Shown piece after piece: positions 54,901 through 62,512 of a stretch of DNA of 64,000 bases. The DNA is from 1-14-2-50-31-20 sp964617555 (GTDB lineage Bacteria > Bacteroidota > Ignavibacteria > Ignavibacteriales > Melioribacteraceae). The position numbers were made by a program, and so were the translations under genes. The stretch spans positions 1 through 64,000 of the forward strand of contig CAZTYP010000033.1 of the NCBI GenBank assembly GCA_964617555.1, given 5' to 3'. Position 1 is the first letter of the stretch; each line of letters begins with the position of its first letter. The notes below the pieces were generated by a model, which was given only the letters and a program-made list of their open reading frames with translations, had not been told where the DNA came from and ran no database searches.

Positions 54901-55268
54901 ACGGAAAATCAAAAACACTTGCTGCGGATTTAGAACAAATATTAAAAGAAATGCGGGAAGTTATTACCGATATGAATACAAAGAAACTTGATGATGGTAT
55001 AATTAAAAGTCAAGAGCATATTTTATCAAAATTGTTAGATGCACAAAGATCAATAAACGAAAGAGATTTTGAAAAAAATCGTGAGTCGGAAGCGGGAAAT
55101 ACTTATTTTAGGAAAACACCGGAGGAACTTAAATTAGACGAGAAACATAAAAAAATAAAAGATGAGTTAATGAAAATAATAGAAGAGGGTTATTCTAAAG
55201 ATTATGAAGAATTGATAAAACAATATTACGAAATATTGGAAAAAGAAACGGAAAAGAATATAAAATAA
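51915..55268 (+). CDS. DUF4175-like membrane protein with very long coiled coil
   Basis: This is a 1117-residue protein. Membrane helices are seen at about 25-48, 58-76 and 155-175. A periplasmic beta-rich region (about 195-520) contains repeated Ig-like strands. From about 525 to the end it is almost entirely charged or Gln/Met-rich coiled coil (repeats of LQQQ, EMMRQ, QMQQQM). A 25-base DNA repeat (54195-54219 and 54231-54255, period 36) encodes SQEMMRQ twice. A short glycine-rich break (NGGKGGGMMSLMQQ) interrupts it near 935. The layout matches the DUF4175 family. It may tether or sense envelope structures. Directly coupled to DUF4159. Confidence 0.82.
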   Translation: MTETEKKIKNIKKRLTSLYKKICLIELLNGILLLTVLFFLISLIVVFIELSGFNSITERRVLFYLWLSFTGVFTLLFLFFPASKLFKKLKETDYEKLSAFVGKLFPELKDSLLNALQLYNNKKDGTELKNAAITANLKKADKLNFNSGISFKVLKKIGILAFASIISMFFLFTFFGGMKKAAERIINYSCKYSVPQKYSFSVIPGNITVVKGNDVNIKIIVKGNSEPEFITLFIKDDENPVFRKKHLFTDTTFYFHTFKALMATTKYYITAENSKSKKFEIKVINPPIVSNLDIKIIPPVYSKLETIYQKDNGNIFALAGSRIMFNIVSDKILSDGALCFDDNSKTKLTIENNKAKGEIKVIKDINYFILITDTAGNKNKNPITYSVKKIIDEFPMMKIIKPEEDINLTKTEKVATILEIKDDYGISNLVIRHKLISTKFGEPEKIFTTQTIPVNKKEKKQKVFYTWNLTQRMLTAGDILSFYFELFDNDVVNGPKSVKSKLFQLRVPTLEEIIKSSDKEQNKADAELKKTLKEAEKLKEKMEKLSNELKKDDKKITWEEKNKIEETAKQFKELQKKIKQAQNKIEKSKKNLSNNNLLSKETLQKYNELQKLLNEMNNEEMKKAMERLQQQLQNMNRDKAQQTLEQMKFEEEAFKKSLERTINLLKRIRIEQKTNEIIKRTEQLKKESEKLQKKLSEKEAKQNKEELIKRNKEISNRLNELQKEMLQLQEKMKEFSDMPNDTMNKIQEEIKKQNNQRLAKQSQEMMRQNQLQQSQEMMRQISSNMKQLQQDMEQMQQQMQRQNQLQVMFDMMKSLNDIISLSKEEEKLKNESASNADKNDIKQLQKQQNISEGLQKILKQLSELSQKTFAVTPEMGKALGNAQREMKNAMQAMQNGNSSLAVYSQRGAMKYLNEAATMIKGNMEQMMNGGKGGGMMSLMQQMQKLSQQQMQLNQLTKQLKQGKLTPMQQAEMQRLAQQQELIRKSLEQLNKESKENGKSKTLAADLEQILKEMREVITDMNTKKLDDGIIKSQEHILSKLLDAQRSINERDFEKNRESEAGNTYFRKTPEELKLDEKHKKIKDELMKIIEEGYSKDYEELIKQYYEILEKETEKNIK

Positions 55269-55287
55269 ACCAACCGACAACCATGCG

Positions 55288-56526
55288 ATGATTATAAAGG
55301 ATAAACAATATTATAAATTTTGTTTATACGGATTTTTAAAAAACTTAAGATTTTTCGAACCGTTTTTTATTCTCTATTTTTTAAGTAAAGATATAACCTT
55401 TTTACAAATAGGTATATTATACTCCGTTCGCGAAATAGCAATTAACGTTTTTGAAATACCATCCGGTATTATTGCCGATGCACTTGGCAGAAAAAAAACT
55501 TTAGCAACAGCGTTTTTAGCTTACATAATAGCGTTTATCCTTTTTTATGCTTATTCGGAATTTAAAATTTTTCTTTTAGCCATGCTTCTGTATGCTTTAG
55601 GCGACGCAATCCGTTCCGGCATAAATAAAGCGATGATAATAGATTATTTACGTTCTACAAATCAAATTGAAAATAAAGTTGAATATTACGGACATACACG
55701 GTCGTGGTCGCAAATAGGAAGCGCAATATCTTCCTTAGCCGGCGGTGTGCTTTTTTTCTTCAATAAAAATTTGGATGCTATCTTTTTGTTTTCCGTTTTC
55801 CCGTATTTTCTGGATTTGTTAAACGTTCTTTCGTACCCTTCCTTTTTAGATAAAACCAATGGGGAGGAAAGAGTTTTTTCCGTTTCCGTAAGTGAGAGAT
55901 TAAAAATTATTATAGTAGGATTTATTAATGCTTTTAAAAATAAAGAACTTTTAAAAGCGTTAATCAACTCGTCGGTTTATTCGGGATATTATAAAACGAT
56001 AAAAGATTTTATACAACCGTATTTAAAATCCGTTATACTTTCCGTTCCGCTTTATTACTTTTCCAAACAAGAAAAAACAGCTCTTTTTTTAGGAAGTATA
56101 TATTTCCTAATTTTTATTATCAATTCTTTTATTTCCAGAGGGGCATTTAAATTGGAAAAAAAGTTTTCTTCGCAGGAAACATTTTTAAATATCACTTTAT
56201 TTACAGGCTTAATTATAGGTTTATTGGGCGGAGTAATTATGGAAACATTTAATTCAACTTGGGTTGTTTTATTGTTTATCATAATTCTTGCAATAGAAAA
56301 CGGAAGAAAACCCTCTTGTGTAGCCAACATAACAAGTAAAAGCAACGCCAATATTCATGCGGGAATTCTTTCGGTTCAATCACAATTAACATCAATTTTT
56401 TCAGCTATAATTATGTTGCTTGTGGGTGTTTTTGCGGATGTTTACGGGGTGGGAGCCGGAATTCTTATAGGGAGTATAATACTACTTATTCTTTTTCCTT
56501 TTATTCTGTTGAAACAGAATAATTGA
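55288..56526 (+). CDS. MFS transporter
   Basis: This is a 412-residue major facilitator with twelve predicted helices. The loop between helices 2 and 3 has the motif-A-like GIIADALGRKKTLATAF (about 60-76), and ALGDAIRSGINKAMIIDYLR (split here at 20) is typical of the family's helix-4/5 region. The pattern is that of small uncharacterised 'MFS_1' exporters in Bacteroidota. Substrate is unknown. It is the last gene of the plus-strand run starting at 47744. Its stop is 15 bases from the convergent cobS gene, with no strong hairpin between. Confidence 0.88.
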   Translation: MIIKDKQYYKFCLYGFLKNLRFFEPFFILYFLSKDITFLQIGILYSVREIAINVFEIPSGIIADALGRKKTLATAFLAYIIAFILFYAYSEFKIFLLAMLLYALGDAIRSGINKAMIIDYLRSTNQIENKVEYYGHTRSWSQIGSAISSLAGGVLFFFNKNLDAIFLFSVFPYFLDLLNVLSYPSFLDKTNGEERVFSVSVSERLKIIIVGFINAFKNKELLKALINSSVYSGYYKTIKDFIQPYLKSVILSVPLYYFSKQEKTALFLGSIYFLIFIINSFISRGAFKLEKKFSSQETFLNITLFTGLIIGLLGGVIMETFNSTWVVLLFIIILAIENGRKPSCVANITSKSNANIHAGILSVQSQLTSIFSAIIMLLVGVFADVYGVGAGILIGSIILLILFPFILLKQNN

Positions 56527-56540
56527 AAAAAACAAAATTT

Positions 56541-57308
56541 TTACAGCAATAAACTCTTTAAATAATTTGCAAAAAACACAATTAAGAAAAACAGAATTGT
56601 TTCTACAAATTCGGAACCTGCACCAAGCAAATCACCCGTAATACCCCCAAGATATTTTAAACACCAACGTTTCCAAAAATATGCGATAATAAATCCCGAA
56701 AAGAAAAATATAATCGATAATATATTTACGAAAAGGGATAAAACAATAATGGATAATATTAAAGAAATTAAGAGATGTTTTTTTGCGGCACCCTCAACAA
56801 AAGCCTTTCCTGTTCCGCCTTTTGCACGCGCATAAGGTAAAGAGAATGATAAATATACCATAGCCGAACGAGATGAAACATAAGCCGTTGCCAATCCGAA
56901 CCACAAAAGATTAATTTCTAACAATTTGACTAAAACAATCCACTTGGCCAATAAGAGAAGAAAAATAGCGATTAAACCGAAAGCCCCGTTGTTCGAATCT
57001 TTCATTACCGCGAGCATTTTTTCTCTGTTTCCCAAAACACCCAATGCATCTGCCCAGTCGGCAAAACCGTCTAGATGTAATGCACCAGTAATTACTACGG
57101 AAACGAGCAACACAAAAAAAGCAACGGCTTCAACCCATTGAATTTTAAAAAAAAATTGAAACAATACGGCAACGGCAAAAAGAATTACGGCAAGTAAAAA
57201 ACCGACCAAGGGAAACCAGAACAAAGAAGAAGCAAAATTATCGGTATCGTTACCATAAATCGGAATACGGGTTAAAGTTCTTATTGCGGTAATAAAATCA
57301 TTAATCAT
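56541..57308 (-). CDS. cobS: Adenosylcobinamide-GDP ribazoletransferase
   Basis: It joins alpha-ribazole to adenosylcobinamide-GDP, the last nucleotide-loop step, in the inner membrane. From ATG 57308 it has 255 residues. Hallmarks are FITAIRTLTRIPI at the start, TGALHLDGFADWADAL (about 76-91) with the acidic metal ligands, and GGITGDLLGAGSEFVET near the end. Multiple helices follow the family pattern. The frame is open 13 codons further upstream, but ATG 57308 overlaps the cobT stop by 8 bases (57301-57308), the typical coupling within this operon. It is the last gene of the cobamide locus. Confidence 0.93.
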   Translation of the reverse strand: MINDFITAIRTLTRIPIYGNDTDNFASSLFWFPLVGFLLAVILFAVAVLFQFFFKIQWVEAVAFFVLLVSVVITGALHLDGFADWADALGVLGNREKMLAVMKDSNNGAFGLIAIFLLLLAKWIVLVKLLEINLLWFGLATAYVSSRSAMVYLSFSLPYARAKGGTGKAFVEGAAKKHLLISLILSIIVLSLFVNILSIIFFFSGFIIAYFWKRWCLKYLGGITGDLLGAGSEFVETILFFLIVFFANYLKSLLL

Positions 57309-58353
57309 TATTGGAAACTCCGGCGGATTCGAATGTTGCCATTTCATTATAAATTTTTATTGATGCCTCTATAAGTCCGATTGTTAATGCGGCGCCTGTT
57401 CCTTCGCCGAGCCGCATTTTTAAATCCAATGCGGGTTCGGTATTAAGAGCTTTATAAAATAATTTATGTCCTTTTTCTGCAGACAGATGGCTATGAAAAG
57501 TATATTGTTCAATAATAGGATTAATTTTATATGCCGTTAATGCGGCGGCAGAAGAGATAAAACCGTCTATAACAACGGGAATTCTGTTTGCAGCCGCACC
57601 GATTATTAACCCTACAATTCCCGCAATTTCCAATCCGCCGACAGCGGCAAGCGTATTTACGGGATTAGTTAATTTTTCATTATTTTTGTTTAACATTTTT
57701 TTTATTACTTCCGCTTTCTTTTTTAATTTTTTTTCGTCTATCCCGGTACCTTTACCTGTAATATCTTTTACATTACATGGTAATAAAGCGGCAAAAAGAG
57801 CGGAAGCTGCCGTAGTATTGCCTATTCCCATTTCGCCGGTTGCAATAATATCTATTTTATCCGATTTTGCTCTCTCTGCAAATTCTATTCCCGTTTCAAT
57901 TGCTTTAACGGCTTCATGTAATGTCATAGCCGGTTTTTCCGTGGCATTCGAAGTTCCGTTTTTTATCTTTCTGTTAAATAAATTAGAATGTTCAACCATG
58001 CCGTCAATACCTATATCAACAACGTTTAAATCTGCATCAATATGTCCGGCAAAAACATTTATTGCCGCACCACCGTTAAGGATATTATAAACCATTTGTT
58101 TGGTTACCTCTTTCGGATATGCGGAAACACCTTCTTTTGTTACACCGTGATCGGCGGCAAAAAGTATAATTCTTTTCTTTTTTAATTCCGGGTGAGGGGT
58201 GTTTTTAATGAGTGCAAATTTCATTGCAAAATTTTCCAATTTGCCCAAACTACCTATAGGTTTGGTAAGAGAGTTTAGGTGATTTTGTATTTGTGTTTTA
58301 TATTCGGTTGAAATCGGTTTTATTGATTTTAATTTTTTTTCAAAATTGTTCAT
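57301..58353 (-). CDS. cobT: Nicotinate-nucleotide--dimethylbenzimidazole phosphoribosyltransferase
   Basis: It activates the lower-ligand base to its alpha-riboside phosphate. Its 350 residues are typical. Hallmarks are LTKPIGSLGKLENFA (base site), FAADHGVTKEGVSAYP, MVYNILNGGAAINVFA and TGEMGIGNTTAASAL. The catalytic Glu317 lies in RLGEGTGAAL, the same number as in the characterised Salmonella enzyme. It overlaps cobU (4 bases) and cobS (8 bases). Base specificity for benzimidazole, phenol or adenine cannot be read from the sequence. Confidence 0.96.
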   Translation of the reverse strand: MNNFEKKLKSIKPISTEYKTQIQNHLNSLTKPIGSLGKLENFAMKFALIKNTPHPELKKKRIILFAADHGVTKEGVSAYPKEVTKQMVYNILNGGAAINVFAGHIDADLNVVDIGIDGMVEHSNLFNRKIKNGTSNATEKPAMTLHEAVKAIETGIEFAERAKSDKIDIIATGEMGIGNTTAASALFAALLPCNVKDITGKGTGIDEKKLKKKAEVIKKMLNKNNEKLTNPVNTLAAVGGLEIAGIVGLIIGAAANRIPVVIDGFISSAAALTAYKINPIIEQYTFHSHLSAEKGHKLFYKALNTEPALDLKMRLGEGTGAALTIGLIEASIKIYNEMATFESAGVSNND

Positions 58354-58874
58354 TTTTTTCCTTTTATTTGTGTAGGAATACCGCTAATCATAAATATTAC
58401 TTCATCCGCAATACCGGCAATGGTTTGATTAACAAGACCGGCTAAATCTCTGTAATAACGAGCTGATTTGTTTTCCGGAATTATTCCAGAACCAACTTCG
58501 TTACTAACTATAATAATATTACCGTTAAATTTTTTTAATCTTTCGTAAAAAGAGTTTATTTCTTTAAAATCGTTTTTTTGGAGACCGTATTTAAATAACA
58601 AATTACCAAGCCAAACGGAAACACAATCAATTACAATAATATCCACATCTTTTTCCAAAAGGGTTATTGCTCCAGCCAAATTAAGAGGTTCTTCTATTGT
58701 AATAAAATTTTTTCCTCTTTCCGCTTTGTGTTTTTTTATTCTTTCTTTCATTTCGTTGTCGAACGGAATTGCCGTAGCAATAAAGCCGCGTTTTTTATAT
58801 TGCATTGCTATTGTTAAGGCCTGGGTGCTTTTTCCGCTGCGCGCGCCGCCGGTAATAAAGGTTATTTTATTCAT
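58350..58874 (-). CDS. cobU: Adenosylcobinamide kinase / guanylyltransferase
   Basis: This bifunctional enzyme phosphorylates adenosylcobinamide and transfers GMP to it. The P-loop ITGGARSGKSTQA is at residues 7-19. The guanylylated His is most likely His49 in RIKKHKAERG. IIVIDCVSVWLGNLLF and IIVSNEVGSGIIPENKSARY are the family's Walker B and adjoining motifs, followed by the RDLAGLVNQ helix. Its 174 residues are normal. It overlaps cbiR-like by 8 and cobT by 4 bases. The presence of CobU indicates the cell can salvage cobinamide, including that produced by the neighbouring CbiR-like enzyme. Confidence 0.95.
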   Translation of the reverse strand: MNKITFITGGARSGKSTQALTIAMQYKKRGFIATAIPFDNEMKERIKKHKAERGKNFITIEEPLNLAGAITLLEKDVDIIVIDCVSVWLGNLLFKYGLQKNDFKEINSFYERLKKFNGNIIIVSNEVGSGIIPENKSARYYRDLAGLVNQTIAGIADEVIFMISGIPTQIKGKK

Positions 58875-59664
58875 CTGTATATTTTCCTAAAAGATTTAAA
58901 GAAGTATTTAAATCTGTTTCGTTAAAAACTTCAAGTGTTAATATTCTGTTAGTCATTTTGTTTTTTTTAAGTATTTGTATGATATAATCTAAAATCTTAT
59001 GTGATAAATTTGAAATATCAAGATGGTCTTTTCCGTTATAAACACCGTGCAAATGGATAACTTTTGTTTTATCTAAATATTTTTTAATGTATTCTTCAAG
59101 CGGATGGTTGTAAAGTTGAATATGTCCTATATCCAAACAAACGGAAAGATTAAACTCATTAAGTAAATTGTCTATATAATAAAACGGATATTTCAAAGTC
59201 TCTATACAAATTTTATCGGTGTTTATATTTGCTTTGCTAATTTCGCTTAATGATTTTCTTAATGCCGGCAGCCAATCCGTTACGGTTTCGGAAGTTGCCA
59301 TACCCATAATATTTGAATTGCCGGTTAGATGCAGAATGTACGCAAGCGGGTTAATGGGTTCCGTTAAATCTATTACACGTAAACATTTTTGTAATGATTT
59401 TTTTCTAACTGTTTCATTAACGGAACCAAGAGCAATATCTATAGGAAGGTGAATATTATATGTTAATTGGTTGTTTTCCGCAATTCTTTTCATCTCTTTT
59501 ATCGTGTTTGAATCGGGCAAATTTGAAATTTCGTCCGATTCAAAAAGAAGAATTTCCACATCGTCAACTTTATCGGCTAAAAATTTAATGTTAGGAATAA
59601 TATCATCGGGAATAATATATGATGATGTTCCCAAACGAAAAGGAAATTTGTTTTTTAATGTCAT
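58867..59664 (-). CDS. cbiR: Cobamide-remodelling phosphodiesterase-like TIM-barrel protein
   Basis: This 265-residue protein has the xylose-isomerase-like TIM-barrel fold. Metal-ligand-type residues appear in LTYNIHLPIDIALG, YILHLTGN, ICIETLKYP, CLDIGHIQLY, VIHLHGVYNGKDHLD and ILTLEVF. The start FRLGTSSYIIPDDIIPNIKFL followed by VDDVEILLFES resembles CbiR from Akkermansia, which removes the lower nucleotide loop of cobamides so that another base can be installed. The match is from memory of the family. Location between btuC and cobU, overlapping cobU by 8 bases, strongly supports it. The alternative is a generic sugar-phosphate isomerase, which the context makes unlikely. Confidence 0.8.
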   Translation of the reverse strand: MTLKNKFPFRLGTSSYIIPDDIIPNIKFLADKVDDVEILLFESDEISNLPDSNTIKEMKRIAENNQLTYNIHLPIDIALGSVNETVRKKSLQKCLRVIDLTEPINPLAYILHLTGNSNIMGMATSETVTDWLPALRKSLSEISKANINTDKICIETLKYPFYYIDNLLNEFNLSVCLDIGHIQLYNHPLEEYIKKYLDKTKVIHLHGVYNGKDHLDISNLSHKILDYIIQILKKNKMTNRILTLEVFNETDLNTSLNLLGKYTDE

Positions 59665-59715
59665 AATTTATTTTCCGGATTCATTAACATTAGTAATTAA
59701 AAACTTTTTTGATAT

Positions 59716-60714
59716 TTATAATGTATTATTCTGAGTTTTGTTGTTAATCAAAAGCCAAATAAAAAACGGACCGCCAAGCAATGCCGTAATTACTCCTACC
59801 GGTATTTCCGCAGGTGCAATTAATGTACGTGAAAGTGTATCACAAAAAACAAGGAAAGCACCGCCGAAAACAATATTAAAGAAAACCAGATTACGATGGT
59901 CGGAAGAATTTAAAACTAATCGCGAAATATGTGGTACCATCATTCCGACAAAACCGATAGGACCCACAATTGAAATAACACCGCTTATCATTAATGATGT
60001 AGCAAAGAAGAGGATTCGTTTTGTTTTAAGTAGATTAACCCCTCTGCTTATGGCAATATCTTCACCGAGTGTTAATAAATTCAATTCGGTTGAAAGAAAA
60101 ATAATAATAATTGTGCCGATAACCGTAAAAGGAAGAATATTATATATGTCGTTATATCCTATTATTTCAAATCCGCCCATTAACCAACGTATTATTTGAA
60201 ACGAGTGTGTAAAGTCGCTAATAAATTGTATAAAAAGGATAAAACCGGAAAAGAAAAAGTTTATTGCAACACCCGCCAAAAGCATTATTCCCACCGAAAG
60301 CCCTTTTTTTAACATTGATAAAACATAAACAAAAAAGATTGAAAGCAATGCACCGAAAAAAGCAAAAAAAGTTTGACCGTCAATTCCGAAAAGCGAAAAA
60401 AGAAGACCCGTTTTAATATATAAAGCGGCACCGAAAGCGGCTCCGCTTGAAACCCCCAGTGTAAAAGGGGTTGCAAGATAATTTCTGAACATAGCCTGAA
60501 AAACCATACCGCCTATAGCCAGAGCTGAACCGGCAATAAAAGCGATAAGAACGCGAGGCACCCTAATTCTCCAAAAGATATTGTTTTGTACATTATTCGG
60601 GTTAAATTGCAAAATTGTATTTAACGAAATTTTTTCCATTCCGAAAAAAGGGGCAAATAAAACTATACCGATTGAACCGAGAGTAAATAAAATTATTATG
60701 GTCTTCTTTGTCAT
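59716..60714 (-). CDS. btuC: Cobamide ABC transporter permease (BtuC/FecCD family)
   Basis: This is the inner-membrane permease of a type II ABC importer, with 332 residues and about ten helices. Family motifs are RVPRVLIAFIAGSALAIGG, MFRNYLATPFTLGVSSGAAF (both near the N-terminal third) and GPIGFVGMMVPHISRLVLN, which contacts the ATPase. Siderophore and cobamide permeases share these, so the BtuC name rests on context: the operon continues with cobUTS and starts with a receptor and propeller. Its ATG overlaps the btuD stop by 4 bases. Confidence 0.88.
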   Translation of the reverse strand: MTKKTIIILFTLGSIGIVLFAPFFGMEKISLNTILQFNPNNVQNNIFWRIRVPRVLIAFIAGSALAIGGMVFQAMFRNYLATPFTLGVSSGAAFGAALYIKTGLLFSLFGIDGQTFFAFFGALLSIFFVYVLSMLKKGLSVGIMLLAGVAINFFFSGFILFIQFISDFTHSFQIIRWLMGGFEIIGYNDIYNILPFTVIGTIIIIFLSTELNLLTLGEDIAISRGVNLLKTKRILFFATSLMISGVISIVGPIGFVGMMVPHISRLVLNSSDHRNLVFFNIVFGGAFLVFCDTLSRTLIAPAEIPVGVITALLGGPFFIWLLINNKTQNNTL

Positions 60715-61502
60715 TGTTTTATTACCTCCGGTAAAACAATTTTTTTATTATTGTCGGGATGAGTAATAAAAGTAAATTTTTTTTCATAAACATTTTCCAA
60801 TGTTTTTTCTTGCACTATGGTATCGGCAGAGCCGTAATAAAAAAGTTTTCCCTCTTTTATTACTGCAATTTTATTGCTGAATAAAATTGCATTATTGATG
60901 TTATGTGTAACAACAACAATTGTTTTATTTAATTGCGAGTGAATTTTAATAAGAATTTTGTAAATATCTTCTTCGTGTTTTGGGTCAAGGAATGTTGTAG
61001 GTTCGTCCAATAGAATTATTTTACCCCCTTGTGCAATAGCGGCGGCAATAAAAATCATTTGCCGTTCACCTCCGCTTAGGGTGTTTAATTCTCTGTTTGC
61101 AAGATGTTTGGTTGATGTAAGCTCAAGAGCTGTTTCCACTTCTTTTTTATCGTTTGCCGTGGTGGATGTAAATCTGCTTAAATGCGGATAACGGGCAAGA
61201 TAAAGAAATTCTTTTACAGTAAAAGAGAAAAGGTGTTCACTTATTTGCGGTACATAACTTATTTGTTGTGCAAGTTCTTTTCTGTTTAATTGTTCAATCG
61301 GAATATTATTAAAGAGAACAGTTTTTTGCGGAGGGGTGTTAATACCGATTAAGCATTTTAACAAAGTTGTTTTACCGCTTCCGTTAGGTCCAATAACGGA
61401 TAAAAAATCGTGTTCATAAATTTTTAAAGAAAGAGAATTAAGAATCTTCTTTTTTGTAAAAGAAAAAGACAAATTTTTTATATCGAAAACAACTTTATCC
61501 AT
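60711..61502 (-). CDS. btuD: Cobamide ABC transporter ATPase
   Basis: This is the ATP-binding subunit, 263 residues. Walker A VIGPNGSGKTTLLKCL is at about residues 36-51. The Q-loop is in ISYVPQISEHLF, the signature is LNTLSGGERQMIFIAAAIA, and Walker B is IILLDEPTTFLDP with switch His in VVTHNINNAI. The FecE/BtuD subfamily is indicated by the short linker and by operon context. One base separates its ATG from the btuF stop. It partners with btuC, which overlaps its end by 4 bases. Confidence 0.92.
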   Translation of the reverse strand: MDKVVFDIKNLSFSFTKKKILNSLSLKIYEHDFLSVIGPNGSGKTTLLKCLIGINTPPQKTVLFNNIPIEQLNRKELAQQISYVPQISEHLFSFTVKEFLYLARYPHLSRFTSTTANDKKEVETALELTSTKHLANRELNTLSGGERQMIFIAAAIAQGGKIILLDEPTTFLDPKHEEDIYKILIKIHSQLNKTIVVVTHNINNAILFSNKIAVIKEGKLFYYGSADTIVQEKTLENVYEKKFTFITHPDNNKKIVLPEVIKQ

Positions 61503-61503
61503 T

Positions 61504-62403
61504 TTAATTAAGTTCGCTTATATTAATTTCGGGATGAATTGCTTTTACCAAATCTTGCAATAACAGTACAAATCGAGGTCCGGGAATAACGGTGTAATCT
61601 CCTGATAAAACGGTTATCCGTTTATTTTTTATTGCATCAATATTTCCCAAAGAGTTCCATTCGGCTGTCAGAATTTTTTTTGTTAGATTGGTTTTTCCCA
61701 AGTTAGGCACCAAATCAATTATTATGTCGGGGTTTAAATGTATTATTCCTTCAGCGGAAAGTAAGGGAAAGTCAAGTGTGCTGTTTGCATTAAATGCATT
61801 TATTCCTCCGGCAAGCTCTATTAATTCGTTGAAATATGTGTTTTTTCCGGCAATGTAAACATTTTTTAACGTACCCGAGCCTATGTTGCGACCAATAGAA
61901 ACAAGGGTTCTAACCGGTTTTAAATTTTCTGTTTTTGCTCTTACGGAAGAAATAACATGCCGTAATTCGGTAATTAATTTTTTTGCGGGGTTTTGAGCAT
62001 TACAACTATCTCCTATTATTTTTATTGACATCAGTATATCCGATATGTTTTTATTGTTTACAACCAGATAGTGGATATTTAATTTCTCCAAATAACTTTT
62101 TACATTTTCGTGTTCCGGCAACAGTATTACAATATCGGGACGCAGAGCGGCAATAGCTTCGTAGTTTGGATCTATGTAGCCGCCAATTTCTTTTATCTTT
62201 TTTACTTCCGGCGGATAGTTACAAAAACGGGTTCTTCCTACAACCTTATTACCTAATCCCAATGCAAATAAGGTTTCGGTTACATTTGGGGAAAGCGAAA
62301 TAATTCTTTTAGGTTCTTGTTTCTTTTTTTCTTTTTTTATTATGGTTGAGGAATAATCCAAAGATATAATGGCGATAATTCCCGCGATTATAATAAAAGG
62401 CAA
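61504..62403 (-). CDS. btuF: Cobamide-binding periplasmic protein (BtuF-like)
   Basis: This is the substrate-binding subunit of the ABC importer, 299 residues from TTG 62403. The N-terminus is hydrophobic (FIIIAGIIAIISLDYSS), likely an uncleaved anchor or signal. The first lobe begins RIISLSPNVTETLFALGLG, then TRFCNYPPEVKKIKEIGGYI and DIVILLPEHENV, typical of class III binding proteins of the BtuF/FepB type. Frame and ribosome site suggest translation may start 7 codons upstream at AUA 62424, where AAGGA (62435-62431) has ideal spacing. No ATG is available there. A 14-base perfect hairpin separates the gene from the propeller gene. Confidence 0.88.
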   Translation of the reverse strand: MPFIIIAGIIAIISLDYSSTIIKKEKKKQEPKRIISLSPNVTETLFALGLGNKVVGRTRFCNYPPEVKKIKEIGGYIDPNYEAIAALRPDIVILLPEHENVKSYLEKLNIHYLVVNNKNISDILMSIKIIGDSCNAQNPAKKLITELRHVISSVRAKTENLKPVRTLVSIGRNIGSGTLKNVYIAGKNTYFNELIELAGGINAFNANSTLDFPLLSAEGIIHLNPDIIIDLVPNLGKTNLTKKILTAEWNSLGNIDAIKNKRITVLSGDYTVIPGPRFVLLLQDLVKAIHPEINISELN

Positions 62404-62430
62404 TATGTAGAGAATCTTTTTTATTTTTAA

Positions 62431-62435
62431 TCCTT
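62431..62435 (-). promoter_or_regulatory. Ribosome-binding site pointing to a non-AUG start of btuF
   Basis: On the minus strand AAGGA (62435-62431) is followed by six bases and then ATA AAA AAG ATT CTC (from 62424). This would read as a normal MKKIL signal-peptide start if the first codon were ATG. TTG at 62403 lies much farther from the site. Confidence 0.55.
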
Positions 62436-62446
62436 CTTATTTATGG

Positions 62447-62479
62447 TAGTTGTTCTTATCGTAAAGATAAGAACAACTA
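62447..62479 (-). other. 14-bp perfect hairpin between propeller gene and btuF
   Basis: TAGTTGTTCTTATC (62447-62460) and GATAAGAACAACTA (62466-62479) pair perfectly over a GTAAA loop. No T-run follows on the minus strand. It could be an intercistronic attenuator or an RNA end that stabilises the upstream receptor/propeller message, giving more of these than of btuFDC. Confidence 0.7.
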
Positions 62480-62512
62480 TTGTTAAAAAAACAGCTCAAA
62501 ATGTTTTTGGCT

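Noticed and set aside
62404..62512. Cobalamin riboswitch in the cobamide locus
   Set aside because: The gap holds only a simple hairpin and ribosome site; no B12-box-like conserved core was found. One may exist upstream of the receptor, outside the window.
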